Source: an uncultured bacterium (GTDB taxonomy: Bacteria; Patescibacteriota; Minisyncoccia; Phycocordibacterales; UBA9973). From it: 43,031 bases of DNA. The position numbers were made by a program, and so were the translations under genes. Under the pieces are notes generated by a model that made no database searches, had not been told where the DNA came from, and worked only from the letters and a program-made list of their open reading frames with translations. Numbering within the stretch: the stretch's first letter is position 1; each line of letters opens with the position of its first letter. Shown in pieces: positions 6,755-15,882 of the stretch. The stretch spans positions 1-43,031 of the forward strand of contig CAITSL010000035.1 of the NCBI GenBank assembly GCA_903895055.1, given 5' to 3'.

Positions 6755-8125
6755 TTATAAAAAGAGAAAAATTATTGTACCAATACTCACCACCGTCAAA
6801 AGAGCTACTGAAAACCATCCGACGATGTTGCCAATCTTTTTATTTTTAAATTGCCCCATAACATCTTCCCTGCTTGAAAGTTTCACGATAAAATAAATCA
6901 TGACCGGAGAGGTAATCCCATTTAAAACAGCCGCATAGATCAGGGCTTTAATCGGATTAAGACCAATAAAATTCAAAGCTATCCCAAGCAGCATAGCAAT
7001 AATGATGATTCCGTAAAAAGAAGTCGCTTGTTTTAGTTTTCGATAAAGTCCTGTCTTCCAACCGAAAGATTCCGATAAGGCATAAGAAGCTGAACCCGCG
7101 AGTACCGGAATCGCCATCAGGCCAATGCCGATAACTCCAACCGCAAATAAAATAAAAGCAAAATTACCGGCAAATGGACGAAGCGCCAAGGCGGCATCAG
7201 CGGCAGTGCCGATATTGGTAATGCCATTAGAAAAAAGCGCGGCGGCACAAGTGGCAATAATGAAAAACATGATCAAATTTGAAAAAAGCATTCCAGACCA
7301 ATTGTCGATTCTCATTTTTTTAATATCTTCTTTGGTAGTTAAATTTTTACGAGCTTCTTCGGTCTTTTCTCCTTTCAAAATTTGTTCTTCTACCTCTTGG
7401 GAAGATTGCCAAAAAAACAAATATGGGGAAATCGTCGTACCAAAAGCGGCACAAATCAAAATAATTTCATCTTTATTAAAAGACATAGTTGGAATAAATA
7501 AATGGCCGAATAGATCGGGCCAATTTATATGAACCGCAAAAGCAGAAAAAACATAAGCCAGTAATACCAAAGATAAATATTTTAAATACTTCGAATACTT
7601 TTTATAAGGAATAAAAATCTGAAGTCCCAAAGAAAGCAATGCAAAACCTATTACTAAAAAAGAAAAGCCAATCTGAGGATAAATAAGTTGCATGGATTTG
7701 GCCATGGCCCCTAAGTCCGCCCCGATATTAAATATGTTCGCAAACAAAAGAAGCACTACACAAAAATACAGCGCCTTTTTTGAAAAATGTCTTTTGATAT
7801 TTGTCGCGAGCCCCACCCCAGTCGCCAAGCCAATCCGAGCGCACATTTCTTGAATCGCTCCCATCAGTGGAAAGGTAAGGGGTGAAAGCCAAATTAAATT
7901 AAAACCGCGAGAGGCTCCCATTTGCGAATAAGTGGCAATCCCGGACGGATCATCGTCGGCCGCGCCAGTAACAAGCCCAGGACCCAATATTTTCCAGTAC
8001 TCCTTTGCTTCTTGAACCGGTTTTTGCCTAGCAACATCGCCGGATATCTCATGCTCCAATTCCACGCTCTTTTCAAGCACTTCCGCCGGCAAACTAAAAA
8101 TTTTCTCTAAAATACTTTTCCGCAT
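6755..8125 (-). CDS. Nramp-family divalent metal transporter with altered metal-site motifs
   Basis: A 456-residue protein with about 11 membrane helices after a roughly 45-residue cytoplasmic N-terminus. GPGLVTGAADDDPSGIATYSQMGA (about residues 48-71) is the helix-1 metal-site region, and AAFGTTISPYLFFWQSSQEVEEQ is helix 6. Canonical Nramp has DPGN and a Met in an MPH motif at these places; here they read DPSG and SPY. This points to the Nramp-related group rather than a standard Mn/Fe importer, so the cation (for example Mg) is uncertain. The start is preceded by a CATAAT box 6 nt upstream and a GGAG. Confidence 0.85.
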   Translation of the reverse strand: MRKSILEKIFSLPAEVLEKSVELEHEISGDVARQKPVQEAKEYWKILGPGLVTGAADDDPSGIATYSQMGASRGFNLIWLSPLTFPLMGAIQEMCARIGLATGVGLATNIKRHFSKKALYFCVVLLLFANIFNIGADLGAMAKSMQLIYPQIGFSFLVIGFALLSLGLQIFIPYKKYSKYLKYLSLVLLAYVFSAFAVHINWPDLFGHLFIPTMSFNKDEIILICAAFGTTISPYLFFWQSSQEVEEQILKGEKTEEARKNLTTKEDIKKMRIDNWSGMLFSNLIMFFIIATCAAALFSNGITNIGTAADAALALRPFAGNFAFILFAVGVIGIGLMAIPVLAGSASYALSESFGWKTGLYRKLKQATSFYGIIIIAMLLGIALNFIGLNPIKALIYAAVLNGITSPVMIYFIVKLSSREDVMGQFKNKKIGNIVGWFSVALLTVVSIGTIIFLFL

Positions 8126-8134
8126 TCTCCAATT

Positions 8135-8163
8135 ATGACATAATTTTTCAAAAATAGTATAAT
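8135..8163 (+). promoter_or_regulatory. Promoter of the aminotransferase gene (leaderless)
   Basis: A -35 box ATGACA at 8135-8140, a 17-nt spacer, and a perfect -10 box TATAAT at 8158-8163. The ATG at 8171 starts 7 nt after the -10 box, about where transcription should begin, so the mRNA is probably leaderless. An alternative ATG at 8162 lies inside the -10 box and cannot be in this transcript. A divergent -10-like CATAAT for the Nramp gene overlaps at 8132-8137 on the minus strand. Confidence 0.8.
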
Positions 8164-8170
8164 GAGCTGG

Positions 8171-9376
8171 ATGAAAAATTTTTCCAAAAGAATCCCCCGT
8201 TTAGGCACCGAAAATGCCTTTTCGGTGATTGAAAAAGCAAAAAAGTTCGAAAGAGAAATATTAAAACCAAAAGGCAAACATTTGATCTATCTCCAAATCG
8301 GCGAGCCGAGTTTCAATACTCCCTCAAATATCAATCAAGCGACGATAAAAGCAATCAAAAATAATAAAACACATTACACCCCTACGCTCGGTATTCCAGA
8401 GCTCCGCGCGGCTATCGCGGAAAAAACAAAAGCGAGTACGGGAGTAAATTATCAAAAAGAAGATGTGCTCGTCACCTCCGGAGCCAAGCCGATAATTTTT
8501 TATACCGTAAATGCCCTGATTGACCCGGGCGACGAAGTGATTATCCCGAATCCGGGCTACCCGATTTACGGCTCGGTAACCGAATATCTAGGGGGAAAAG
8601 TGGTGCCCTTAGAATTAAAAGAAAAAAATAATTTCTGTTTGGATATAAAGGAACTAGAGAAAAAAATTACTCGCAAAACAAAACTGATTATTTTAAATTC
8701 CCCTCAAAATCCAACTGGCGCGGTTTTTGATGAAAAACTTATTAGAGACATCGCCAAAATTGCGAAAAAAAATGATTTATGGATTTTGGCGGATGAAGTT
8801 TACAACGAAATAATTCATAAAGGGCGTCATTTCTCCATTGCGAGTGTCCCCGGTATGGAAAAGCGAACTGTCCTTTTGAACGGAGTCTCCAAAACCTATG
8901 CCATGACCGGTTATCGGATAGGCTGGGGCGTGACGAAAAATAAAGAAATGCTCGCGACACTCGAACGGCTTGCCTGCAACGACATTTCTTGCGCCAATGC
9001 TATGGCTCAATATGCCGCGCTTGAAGCTCTTACTGGCTCACAAAAAGAGGTTGTATCTATGGTCAAAGAATATCGGAAAAGAAGAGATTTGTTGGTCCGT
9101 TTAGTAAATGAAATTCCGGGCATGAAATGTCACAGCCCCGAAGGCGCTTTCTATCTGATGGTCAACGTTGAGAAGATCTTAAAGAAACTTAAAATTAATG
9201 CCGAAGAATTGTGCGACCGGATCATGAAAGAAGCACATGTCCTTATTTTGCCCGGCACCGTTTTCGGCTCTTTCGGTGAAAATTTCGTTCGTTTCTCGTA
9301 TGTTTCCTCCCCCAAGGATATCAAGGAGGGTGTCTCTCGAATAAAAAAATATATTACTTCTGTGTATCGTGATTAG
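8171..9376 (+). CDS. Class I/II PLP-dependent aminotransferase
   Basis: A 401-residue fold-type I aminotransferase. It has YTPTLGIPELRAAIAEK, TSGAKPIIFYTVNALIDPGDEVIIPNPGYP, the NSPQNPTGAVF motif, WILADEVYNEIIHKG and the PLP-lysine site GVSKTYAMTGYRIGWG. A C-terminal FVRFSYVSS holds the carboxylate-binding Arg. It resembles aspartate/aromatic aminotransferases of subgroup I-gamma; the amino-acid specificity is not readable. The start at 8171 is chosen over the ATG at 8162 because the -10 box covers 8158-8163. The 3' end overlaps the convergent helicase gene by 4 nt. Confidence 0.9.
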   Translation: MKNFSKRIPRLGTENAFSVIEKAKKFEREILKPKGKHLIYLQIGEPSFNTPSNINQATIKAIKNNKTHYTPTLGIPELRAAIAEKTKASTGVNYQKEDVLVTSGAKPIIFYTVNALIDPGDEVIIPNPGYPIYGSVTEYLGGKVVPLELKEKNNFCLDIKELEKKITRKTKLIILNSPQNPTGAVFDEKLIRDIAKIAKKNDLWILADEVYNEIIHKGRHFSIASVPGMEKRTVLLNGVSKTYAMTGYRIGWGVTKNKEMLATLERLACNDISCANAMAQYAALEALTGSQKEVVSMVKEYRKRRDLLVRLVNEIPGMKCHSPEGAFYLMVNVEKILKKLKINAEELCDRIMKEAHVLILPGTVFGSFGENFVRFSYVSSPKDIKEGVSRIKKYITSVYRD

Positions 9377-10974
9377 TTTTCAACCAACCCAAGTTTTTCA
9401 AGTCTTGCACTTATCGCTCCCCTTTTTCGGCCAAACTCTTTCGCTAAATCTTTTATCTTAATATTTTTTGCGAAAAGTTTTCGCAACGTTTCATCTTCAT
9501 CCTTTTCCCACGGCATATATGCTTTCGGGAATTTTTTTCTGATTTCTTCAAAGCTTATCCCACTTCCATTTCTGTCTCTCCTTTTTCTTTTTGGGAGCTC
9601 GGCTCCCAAATTTACTTTTCCACCCATTGCTTGGATAAAATCATCATGCATCTTATCCAATTTTTCTTTTTCTACTTTTCCAAATACTTTTTCTGCTTCC
9701 TTTGATCCTTCTCGAAATTTTTTATCCTTCAAAAGAATCTCCGGATGCACTTTAAACGCTTTGTCGGAAAGCCCGAGGATATAAAGCCCGGAGAGTCGTC
9801 GTACTCGAGAAAGAGCCACATAGCCTTGCCCATATTCAAATACTTCGGACAAATCCATCACCGCAGAATCCATACTCATCCCTTGGCTTTTGTGCACAGT
9901 TATCGCCCAAGCGAGACGTAGTGGAACCTGCATTATTTTTGCACGAATTTTACCATTCTCCTCAACAATCCATTCCATCGGCTCAACTTCTATTTTGCGA
10001 CTATTTCTAGTTTTCACAATTGGATATTTTCGGCCAGCGGAAAAATCAATTACTGTGCCCAGGGTTCCATTTACAAATCCTTCTTTTTGATTATTTTTGG
10101 TGAACATTACTTCCGCTCCAACCTTAAGTTCCAAAATTTCGGGCGATAAACATCCTTTTTTCAAAACAGCCACGAGCTTATCATGCCCTTGGCTCGACAT
10201 TTCAAAAACTTCAACTTCTTTTTCAATCTTGGAAAGAGTTTCGATGTTCACCGAGTCCACATCAACATTGTGCGAGAAAAGTTTTGGCGCATTTTTTGGA
10301 AAATTTGTTTTTTCAATTTTTCGGGAAAGAATTTTCCCCAAATGATTTTTATTAAAAGTATTGGTTCGGATGGCCGAAAGAATAGAGAGAAATTCCGCGT
10401 CATCTTGACGATACTGTTCGGTAATATAGCAAACTATCGGTTTAGCGCTCTCCCACGCTCGAGAATCACAAGCAAAAATAGAATTATTTTCCGGCTCAAT
10501 AAGTATTGGTTGTAATTCTTTTTCTGTTGGTGTCTTTACAACCGGTGGCAATTGAAAAAAGTCCCCGACAAATACCACTTGTAATCCTCCAAAGGCGTCA
10601 TTATTCTGTTTCACTTCTCGACATACCGATTCAACCATCAAAAGGGTTTCGGCTGAAAGCATCGAGACTTCGTCAATCACCAAAACTTTCGCCCGACGAA
10701 TTCTTTTCGAAACATATTCATTGCTGGCAATTTTATCCAGGTCATATTTATCTAATTTATTTTTTATCCCAATGCCACTCCAAGAATGGATGGTCATCCC
10801 GCCAATATGGGTCGCCGCAATGCCAGTGGAAGCGGTAATAGCAACTTCCACTTCGTGATTTCGCAAATAATTTACATATTCATTGATGGTATATGTTTTG
10901 CCGGACCCGGGCTCTCCAGTCAGAAAAACATTCGCCCCAGTTTTTAAAATATCCAATGCTTCTTCTTGTGTCAT
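9373..10974 (-). CDS. PIF1-type DNA helicase with C-terminal helix-turn-helix-like region
   Basis: A 533-residue superfamily 1B helicase. Walker A is GEPGSGKTYT near residues 20-29, followed by ITASTGIAATHIGGMTIHSWSGI, Walker B VLVIDEVSMLSAET, GDFFQLPPV and a C-terminal AWAITVHKSQGMSMDSAVMDLS...GYVALSRVR. These are PIF1/RecD2-like helicase motifs for 5'-3' unwinding. After the helicase core, residues about 490-533 (MPWEKDEDETLRKLFAKNIKIKDLAKEFG..) look like a small helix-turn-helix module. Its start codon overlaps the stop of the metallophosphoesterase gene (ATGA), so the two are coupled. Confidence 0.93.
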   Translation of the reverse strand: MTQEEALDILKTGANVFLTGEPGSGKTYTINEYVNYLRNHEVEVAITASTGIAATHIGGMTIHSWSGIGIKNKLDKYDLDKIASNEYVSKRIRRAKVLVIDEVSMLSAETLLMVESVCREVKQNNDAFGGLQVVFVGDFFQLPPVVKTPTEKELQPILIEPENNSIFACDSRAWESAKPIVCYITEQYRQDDAEFLSILSAIRTNTFNKNHLGKILSRKIEKTNFPKNAPKLFSHNVDVDSVNIETLSKIEKEVEVFEMSSQGHDKLVAVLKKGCLSPEILELKVGAEVMFTKNNQKEGFVNGTLGTVIDFSAGRKYPIVKTRNSRKIEVEPMEWIVEENGKIRAKIMQVPLRLAWAITVHKSQGMSMDSAVMDLSEVFEYGQGYVALSRVRRLSGLYILGLSDKAFKVHPEILLKDKKFREGSKEAEKVFGKVEKEKLDKMHDDFIQAMGGKVNLGAELPKRKRRDRNGSGISFEEIRKKFPKAYMPWEKDEDETLRKLFAKNIKIKDLAKEFGRKRGAISARLEKLGLVEN

Positions 10975-12089
10975 AAAAGCATTATTTCTACGATTTCATA
11001 AGATGATCCAATTCGAAGCGGTGGCCCCCAGCCTCCAGCTCCGCTGGAAATATATACCAGCATGGACCCGTGATGTTTCAATCCATAATTAAAACCCTGA
11101 TACATTAATTTTGTCAGATAATTAAAAGGCCATTGTTGTCCATTGTGGGTATGTCCGGAGATTTGGAAAGAAATGCCGGCTTGCTTCGCGATATTTAAGT
11201 CTTTCGGTTCGTGTTTCAAAAGAATGGACGGCATATCTTTGTCAATTTTCAAATCTGCCAATATATTTTTAAAATCTTTTTTCTGAGAAGCGTTCAAATA
11301 GTCTACACCGATTATCTGCAATCCGTTTATCTCAACCATTTCATTATTTAAAACTTTAATTCCAAGTTTTTGTACTGCCGATATAAAAATATCAGGGTCG
11401 CCAAATTCTTCGTGGTTGCCGGTAATAAAAAACACTCCCTGCCGCGAAAAAAGGTTCTCGAGTGGCCCCGCAATGAGATATGGATCAGGCTTTTGTGAGC
11501 CATCATATAAATCACCCCCAATAAAAACCAAATCGGGCGAGAGAGAATTCGAAATTTGGGTAATTTTTTCGGCAAATTTTGCGCCATTGATCGGGCCCAG
11601 ATGCAGATCACTCATCCAGACAATTGTCTTTCCGTGCCACTCTTTCGGAAGATTGGGAAGAAGAATCTCTATTTTCTTTACCATAATTTTCCTCCCATGA
11701 AGAATCCCGTAAATAGATGTGATGATGGCAACTGAAAACAATAAAATCCCAACAATGTAAGAAACGTTAATAAAATAATTTACGAGAATGTAAATTAGCG
11801 ATGCGATAAAAATATATACGAACATCCCCATCCAGATTGAAGTAAAAAGATACAAAAAGCGGATAATAATATTCGAATAATATCTTTCAATCAAAAGCAT
11901 CACCATAAAACCGCCGGAAAAGATTAAAAAAACTAAACCGAGCAACAACGCTTCCCGGCCTATAATATTAAAAACATCAGAAAATGCCGAAAAAACTATG
12001 AAATTAAGTTCCAGCAGAAAAATAGAGACAAAAACAAAAAAACTGATGAAAGCCAGTAGCATGAATTTTTTCTTGATTTTCTGAGGCAT
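10971..12089 (-). CDS. Membrane-bound metallophosphoesterase (YkuE/YaeI-like)
   Basis: A 372-residue protein. Four hydrophobic helices span about residues 1-135. A calcineurin-like phosphoesterase domain follows with the full metal-site set: DLHLG, GGDLYDG, GNHEE, and GHTHNGQ near the end. Homologs of this architecture act on membrane-associated phosphoesters such as lipid A precursors or phospholipids; the substrate here is unknown. A TATAAT box on the minus strand at 12098-12103 sits 8 nt before the ATG, so the helicase-phosphoesterase pair may have its own promoter. It overlaps the helicase gene by 4 nt. Confidence 0.88.
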   Translation of the reverse strand: MPQKIKKKFMLLAFISFFVFVSIFLLELNFIVFSAFSDVFNIIGREALLLGLVFLIFSGGFMVMLLIERYYSNIIIRFLYLFTSIWMGMFVYIFIASLIYILVNYFINVSYIVGILLFSVAIITSIYGILHGRKIMVKKIEILLPNLPKEWHGKTIVWMSDLHLGPINGAKFAEKITQISNSLSPDLVFIGGDLYDGSQKPDPYLIAGPLENLFSRQGVFFITGNHEEFGDPDIFISAVQKLGIKVLNNEMVEINGLQIIGVDYLNASQKKDFKNILADLKIDKDMPSILLKHEPKDLNIAKQAGISFQISGHTHNGQQWPFNYLTKLMYQGFNYGLKHHGSMLVYISSGAGGWGPPLRIGSSYEIVEIMLL

Positions 12090-12107
12090 GGATTTATATT
12101 ATAAAAA

Positions 12108-12902
12108 TTAAGGGTAAGAAATATTTACGGGTATCCAATTTGGTTTCTGGGGACCCCAAACTTCATTATTTATATCTTCATATTTGACTACATCTTCTTC
12201 ACTTAAAAAATTGAGTTTCCTTATAACACTACTACCAGTATAAAACATATCTAAATAATCTGAATATTTCTTTTCAAAAATTTCATATGGTGGTAACTTT
12301 AACGTGACCTCTTTATTTAAGGAGTCGTTTTTAAGATTCTCTGTATTTTGCACAAATACCATTAGGCCATTTTGGGTCTTAAATTGCAGATTGTTTGGAA
12401 ATTGTTCCACTAATACCTGCGGTTCTAAAAGGAGTTTTGTAAAGTATTCATAATGCACTTTAAATACTTTATCCATTCTTTGATAGTAACTCAATGATAT
12501 AATTTCACTTTCTTTCTCTTCTTTTTGTGCTTCTTCTAATTTTATTTGTTGATCTATGTCATATTTTTTCGTCCATTTATAATTGAAAATACCAGCAACT
12601 TTGCGTGAAACATAACCGGCAGGCACTACCGTTAAAAGACCTAACGACATAAAAAGTAAAATAAAAGCAATCCAGTGATAATTATTTTTTTTAAAAAGAT
12701 AAATTAATGAAAATACTAAACCCAGCAAGCCTAACACTAGGTATATCATTATTGATATAAGGGTAACATCCCAAACCATTTTCCCACTCGTAGTAAAAAG
12801 ACCGTCACCGGGACCAACAATACCAAGCATATAACCAGCGACAAAAACTGCCAATAATTGAATTATTATTAATGATATTGATACTAACTTCCCCCTTCTC
12901 AT
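12108..12902 (-). CDS. Hypothetical membrane protein with large soluble C-terminus
   Basis: I do not recognise this 264-residue protein. It has three predicted transmembrane helices in the first 110 residues (SISLIIIQLLAVFVAGYMLGIV, LISIMIYLVLGLLGLVFSLIYLF, WIAFILLFMSLGLLTVVPAGYV). A charged, probably coiled region follows (QQIKLEEAQKEEKESEI), then a soluble domain ending GPQKPNWIPVNISYP. The ATG at 12902 is preferred to the TTG just before it because a promoter-like TATGCT ends 6 nt upstream. It stands alone between the phosphoesterase and the Fic gene. Confidence 0.7.
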   Translation of the reverse strand: MRRGKLVSISLIIIQLLAVFVAGYMLGIVGPGDGLFTTSGKMVWDVTLISIMIYLVLGLLGLVFSLIYLFKKNNYHWIAFILLFMSLGLLTVVPAGYVSRKVAGIFNYKWTKKYDIDQQIKLEEAQKEEKESEIISLSYYQRMDKVFKVHYEYFTKLLLEPQVLVEQFPNNLQFKTQNGLMVFVQNTENLKNDSLNKEVTLKLPPYEIFEKKYSDYLDMFYTGSSVIRKLNFLSEEDVVKYEDINNEVWGPQKPNWIPVNISYP

Positions 12903-12908
12903 CAACTA

Positions 12909-12937
12909 AGCATACCAGGGTAAGGAAAAAATCACAA
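12909..12937 (-). promoter_or_regulatory. Promoter of the 12108-12902 membrane protein gene
   Basis: On the minus strand an extended -10 (TGG then TATGCT, box at 12909-12914) is preceded after a 17-nt spacer by TTGTGA at 12932-12937, a 4-of-6 match to TTGACA. The box ends 6 nt before the ATG, the same spacing as at many other genes in the window, implying a leaderless message. Confidence 0.6.
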
Positions 12938-13010
12938 TAAAATATTTTGAAAAAAAAATTATTGGGTGTCGTCGTGGAAGCTGTTAGAAATGAAATTAAA
13001 AGTTATCCAC

Positions 13011-13048
13011 AGTAAAAAGCGTTAAGTAAATACTTAACGCTTTTTACT
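13011..13048 (-). terminator. Strong palindromic terminator after the Fic gene
   Basis: A perfect 18-bp inverted repeat with a 2-nt AA loop: the left arm is AGTAAAAAGCGTTAAGTA and the right arm is its exact reverse complement. The end of the Fic gene, including its TAA at 13044-13046, lies in the right arm. On the minus strand the 3' arm includes TTTTT after the GC-containing part of the stem. It would serve as an intrinsic terminator for Fic, and the symmetry allows either direction. Confidence 0.8.
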
Positions 13049-14228
13049 CAAAAATTGGCAATGTGCCTTGTTTTGCAAGCTTTAAATCAAGGGGTTTTTT
13101 CAGTTTTTTGCTCTTTTTATTAAGTCTTTTCTTAATTAGGATAGTCTCATCTGGCTCATCATCAGGGGCACCAAGTTTAAACCACATCGTTGACCCAATT
13201 TTATCTTCAATGAGAATGTGTGCCCTTCTAAGAGGTTCCAGTATTTGATGCACTCTCGGCTTACTGATATCTAAGTATTCTTGTAATTCACCGTAAGAAA
13301 CTTTTTCCCTAGTTGATAATAAAGAAAGAACTTTATTATGGTTTTCTGTTATTAGCCCTTGGCGACGAAGATGATCAACTCTGATATTTAACTGAAGTAT
13401 TCTATTGGTAACTTCTTTTATCTCTTTCATCTGAAATAAATAAGATTTAATAAAATAAGAAATCCAAGGAGTTAAATCTTTATCAAAATTCATAGAAGGA
13501 ATAGAAGGGTCACAAATGTTTGTAACTTCTAGGGTATCATAATAACTATCTTTATTCTTATTGTAATAACCAGAAAGCGCAAAATATCTTATTCCTTCTG
13601 ATTTCTTTTTTAATAACAAAAAGGTGGTTAAAAGCCTACTTACTCGCCCATTACCATCACAAAAGGGATGAATCCAAACAAACCAAAAATGACATATTGC
13701 TGCAGCGATAACAGGAGAAAAATTTTTATCTTTTGAGACTTTATTAAACCATTTAATAAATTCGCGAATTAAAAAACTTAAATGATCCGGGGGCGGGGCC
13801 TTATAAATGAGTTTACCTTTTTTGCCCTGTACCCCTCTTTGGTCAACCCTAAATTTACCAGGATACGAGTTTCTATCTCCTCTCGTAATCATTTCATGAA
13901 TTCTAAGAAGAAAATTATTTGTCAATTCTTCATTAATATTCTTTTTAATATATTGCAATGATTCATAATATCCCACGAACTCTCTTTTCTCCTTTTCACC
14001 AATTTGAATATTTTTATTGCCAACTGTAATTGCTTTTGCTTGGTCAAGCGTAACAACAGTACCTTCAACCCCAATAGAACTTACCGCTTCAGCAATACGT
14101 GCTTTACTTTCTAATAAAGAAGCCCAGTCAGAATTCATTCTTAAGACCTGTAAATAGCCATCGGTTTGGGAGACTAATTCTAAATTTCGTATGTCTTGAT
14201 ATTTTATTTTGTAATTTATTTTAAACAT
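13044..14228 (-). CDS. Fic-domain protein (class II, probable AMPylase) with C-terminal winged helix
   Basis: A 394-residue protein. The catalytic Fic motif HPFCDGNGRVSR at about residues 187-198 is complete. An inhibitory-helix motif, S-I-G-V-E-G (S/TxxxE-G/N), sits near residues 51-56, so this is an N-terminally autoinhibited (class II) Fic enzyme. Residues about 290-360 (NHKVLSLLSTREKVSYGELQEYLDISKPRVHQILEPLRRAHIL) look like a winged helix. Fic enzymes usually transfer AMP to target proteins. The ATG at 14228 is chosen since a longer reading would start inside tRNA-His. Target and role (for example toxin-like or regulatory) are unknown. Confidence 0.9.
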   Translation of the reverse strand: MFKINYKIKYQDIRNLELVSQTDGYLQVLRMNSDWASLLESKARIAEAVSSIGVEGTVVTLDQAKAITVGNKNIQIGEKEKREFVGYYESLQYIKKNINEELTNNFLLRIHEMITRGDRNSYPGKFRVDQRGVQGKKGKLIYKAPPPDHLSFLIREFIKWFNKVSKDKNFSPVIAAAICHFWFVWIHPFCDGNGRVSRLLTTFLLLKKKSEGIRYFALSGYYNKNKDSYYDTLEVTNICDPSIPSMNFDKDLTPWISYFIKSYLFQMKEIKEVTNRILQLNIRVDHLRRQGLITENHNKVLSLLSTREKVSYGELQEYLDISKPRVHQILEPLRRAHILIEDKIGSTMWFKLGAPDDEPDETILIKKRLNKKSKKLKKPLDLKLAKQGTLPIFE

Positions 14229-14234
14229 ATTTTC

Positions 14235-14309
14235 TGGGGTGGTTATCGGGAGTTGAACCCGAACTAAAAGCTCCACAAGCTTCTGTGCTACCGCTACACC
14301 ATAACCACC
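14235..14309 (-). tRNA. tRNA-His (GTG)
   Basis: A cloverleaf on the minus strand with acceptor pairs GTGGTTA/TAACCAC, D-arm GTG..CAC, anticodon loop TTGTGGA (anticodon GTG) and T-arm TCGGG-TTCAACT-CCCGA. An extra G at position -1 opposite discriminator C73 is the tRNA-His identity element. CCA is encoded. It ends 6 nt before the Fic start codon. Confidence 0.95.
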
Positions 14310-14394
14310 ATATTTACTTACTTACAAAAAACTTTTCCTCCGACTTACTAATTTATACCAGAAAAACGTTTTAAAATCTAGCTCTAAAAAAATT

Positions 14395-15873
14395 TTATTC
14401 CACTTGCACTTTGATATCGGTTCTTTCATTTTTTACTTTCAGGAAGAGAGCCAAAAAGGCTCCAATAAAAACTATGATCGCCGAAATAAGAAATACATCG
14501 GCATAAGCATTCACTTGCGCTTTCAAGGTAACCAGAGCGATAAATTCTTTAATGATAGCCGGATTGTGCGTTGTGATAGTGCTAAAACGACTTATTTTCA
14601 AAACATTACTTTCGGTAGAATTGTTCAAGATAGTGGCAAAAATCGCAATCCCAAAAGCGCCGGAAATATTTCGAACCAGGGCCAGGACAGAAGAAGCGAT
14701 ACCAATTTCATGTGGATCAACTACTGAAGCGATAATATTGGTACGCTGAGCCATACCAAAGCCCAAACCGAATGCCATAATAACGAGAGGGATGATCAAA
14801 TCAAGCGCAGTTGATTTTGGATCGATTCCGGTAAAGAGAAAGAGTCCGATAGCGGCAACCAAAGTGCTTCCAAAAATAATATAGCGCGCCTGGATTTTCC
14901 CGGTAAAACTTCCACCCAAGGGCGATGCAATCATCATGGCTACTGCCATTGGAATAAAAAGGAAACCACTTTCGGTGGCAGTATAGCCCAAAAATGTTTG
15001 AGCAAAAATCGGCAAAAGAAAAACACCTCCCATCATTCCCATAAAAACCACAAAATTATTCACTAAAGTATTTACAAATGCCGGAATTTTGAAAAATTTC
15101 AAATCAACAATCGGTTCGGGTGATTTTTGCTCTATCTTAATAAACAAGCCAAATAGTACTATCGTTACAAAATAGCAAACGAGAGCTGAGGGAGAAAGCC
15201 ATCCCCAATCAAGTCCTTTGTCGAGAACTAGCACTAAGCCCGAAAGTGACCCGCCTAAAGTCAAAGCCCCCCACCAATCGAAGACTTTGGTTTTTACTTC
15301 CGAAACAGATTCATTGATAAAGCGAAGCGCCATCAAGATACCCACGATACCGATCGGTAAATTAATCAAAAAAACCGATTGCCAACCAAAAATATCGATC
15401 AGTGGTCCACCAATCAAAGGGCCAAAGACCACCGCAGCGGCAAAAGAGACGGACCAGATACCGAGCGCTTGTGCACGCTCTTTCCCCTCTCTGAAAGTCA
15501 CCGCTAAGATCGCCATAGCAGTCGGATAGTCGGCGCTAGCGGCTATTGCTTGGATGACTCGAAAAACAATCATGGAAGACAAATTCCAAGACAAACTAGC
15601 CAGAACTGAACCCAAAATAAAAATAGAAAAACCAAAAATGTAAACTTTTTTTCGGCCAATAGTGTCACCGAGTTTCCCCCAAATAGGCACAAAGATTGCA
15701 TTGGCTAAAATATAGGCGGTGGCAATCCATCCAGCGGCTGAAACTGTGATGCCAAAATCACTGATTATTTTCGGCAAAGCCAAATTCACAATCGTTCCAT
15801 CCAGCCGTCCTAAAAAAGTCCCTATGATAACGGTGCCAAGTATCCACCAACGTAAATTATTTTGATTTACCAT
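14395..15873 (-). CDS. MFS drug efflux transporter, DHA2 (EmrB/QacA) family
   Basis: A 492-residue protein with about 14 hydrophobic helices, typical of the DHA2 group. It starts WWILGTVIIGTFLGRLDGTIVNLALPKIISDF with the D1 motif LDgTIVNvALP, then WGKLGDTIGRKKVYIFG (motif A) and FGPLIGGPLIDIFGWQSVFLINLPIGIVG (motif C region). It exports hydrophobic compounds in exchange for protons. It is last in an operon with MarR and two HlyD-type proteins, matching the EmrRAB arrangement. Confidence 0.95.
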   Translation of the reverse strand: MVNQNNLRWWILGTVIIGTFLGRLDGTIVNLALPKIISDFGITVSAAGWIATAYILANAIFVPIWGKLGDTIGRKKVYIFGFSIFILGSVLASLSWNLSSMIVFRVIQAIAASADYPTAMAILAVTFREGKERAQALGIWSVSFAAAVVFGPLIGGPLIDIFGWQSVFLINLPIGIVGILMALRFINESVSEVKTKVFDWWGALTLGGSLSGLVLVLDKGLDWGWLSPSALVCYFVTIVLFGLFIKIEQKSPEPIVDLKFFKIPAFVNTLVNNFVVFMGMMGGVFLLPIFAQTFLGYTATESGFLFIPMAVAMMIASPLGGSFTGKIQARYIIFGSTLVAAIGLFLFTGIDPKSTALDLIIPLVIMAFGLGFGMAQRTNIIASVVDPHEIGIASSVLALVRNISGAFGIAIFATILNNSTESNVLKISRFSTITTHNPAIIKEFIALVTLKAQVNAYADVFLISAIIVFIGAFLALFLKVKNERTDIKVQVE

Positions 15874-15882
15874 TTGATAGAA

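Noticed and set aside
8162..8170. ATG at 8162 as start of the aminotransferase
   Set aside because: This ATG overlaps the TATAAT box (8158-8163), so it would not be in the transcript; the ATG at 8171 has the spacing seen at other genes.
14229..14276. Fic start at 14276
   Set aside because: It lies inside tRNA-His; the ATG at 14228 removes the conflict.
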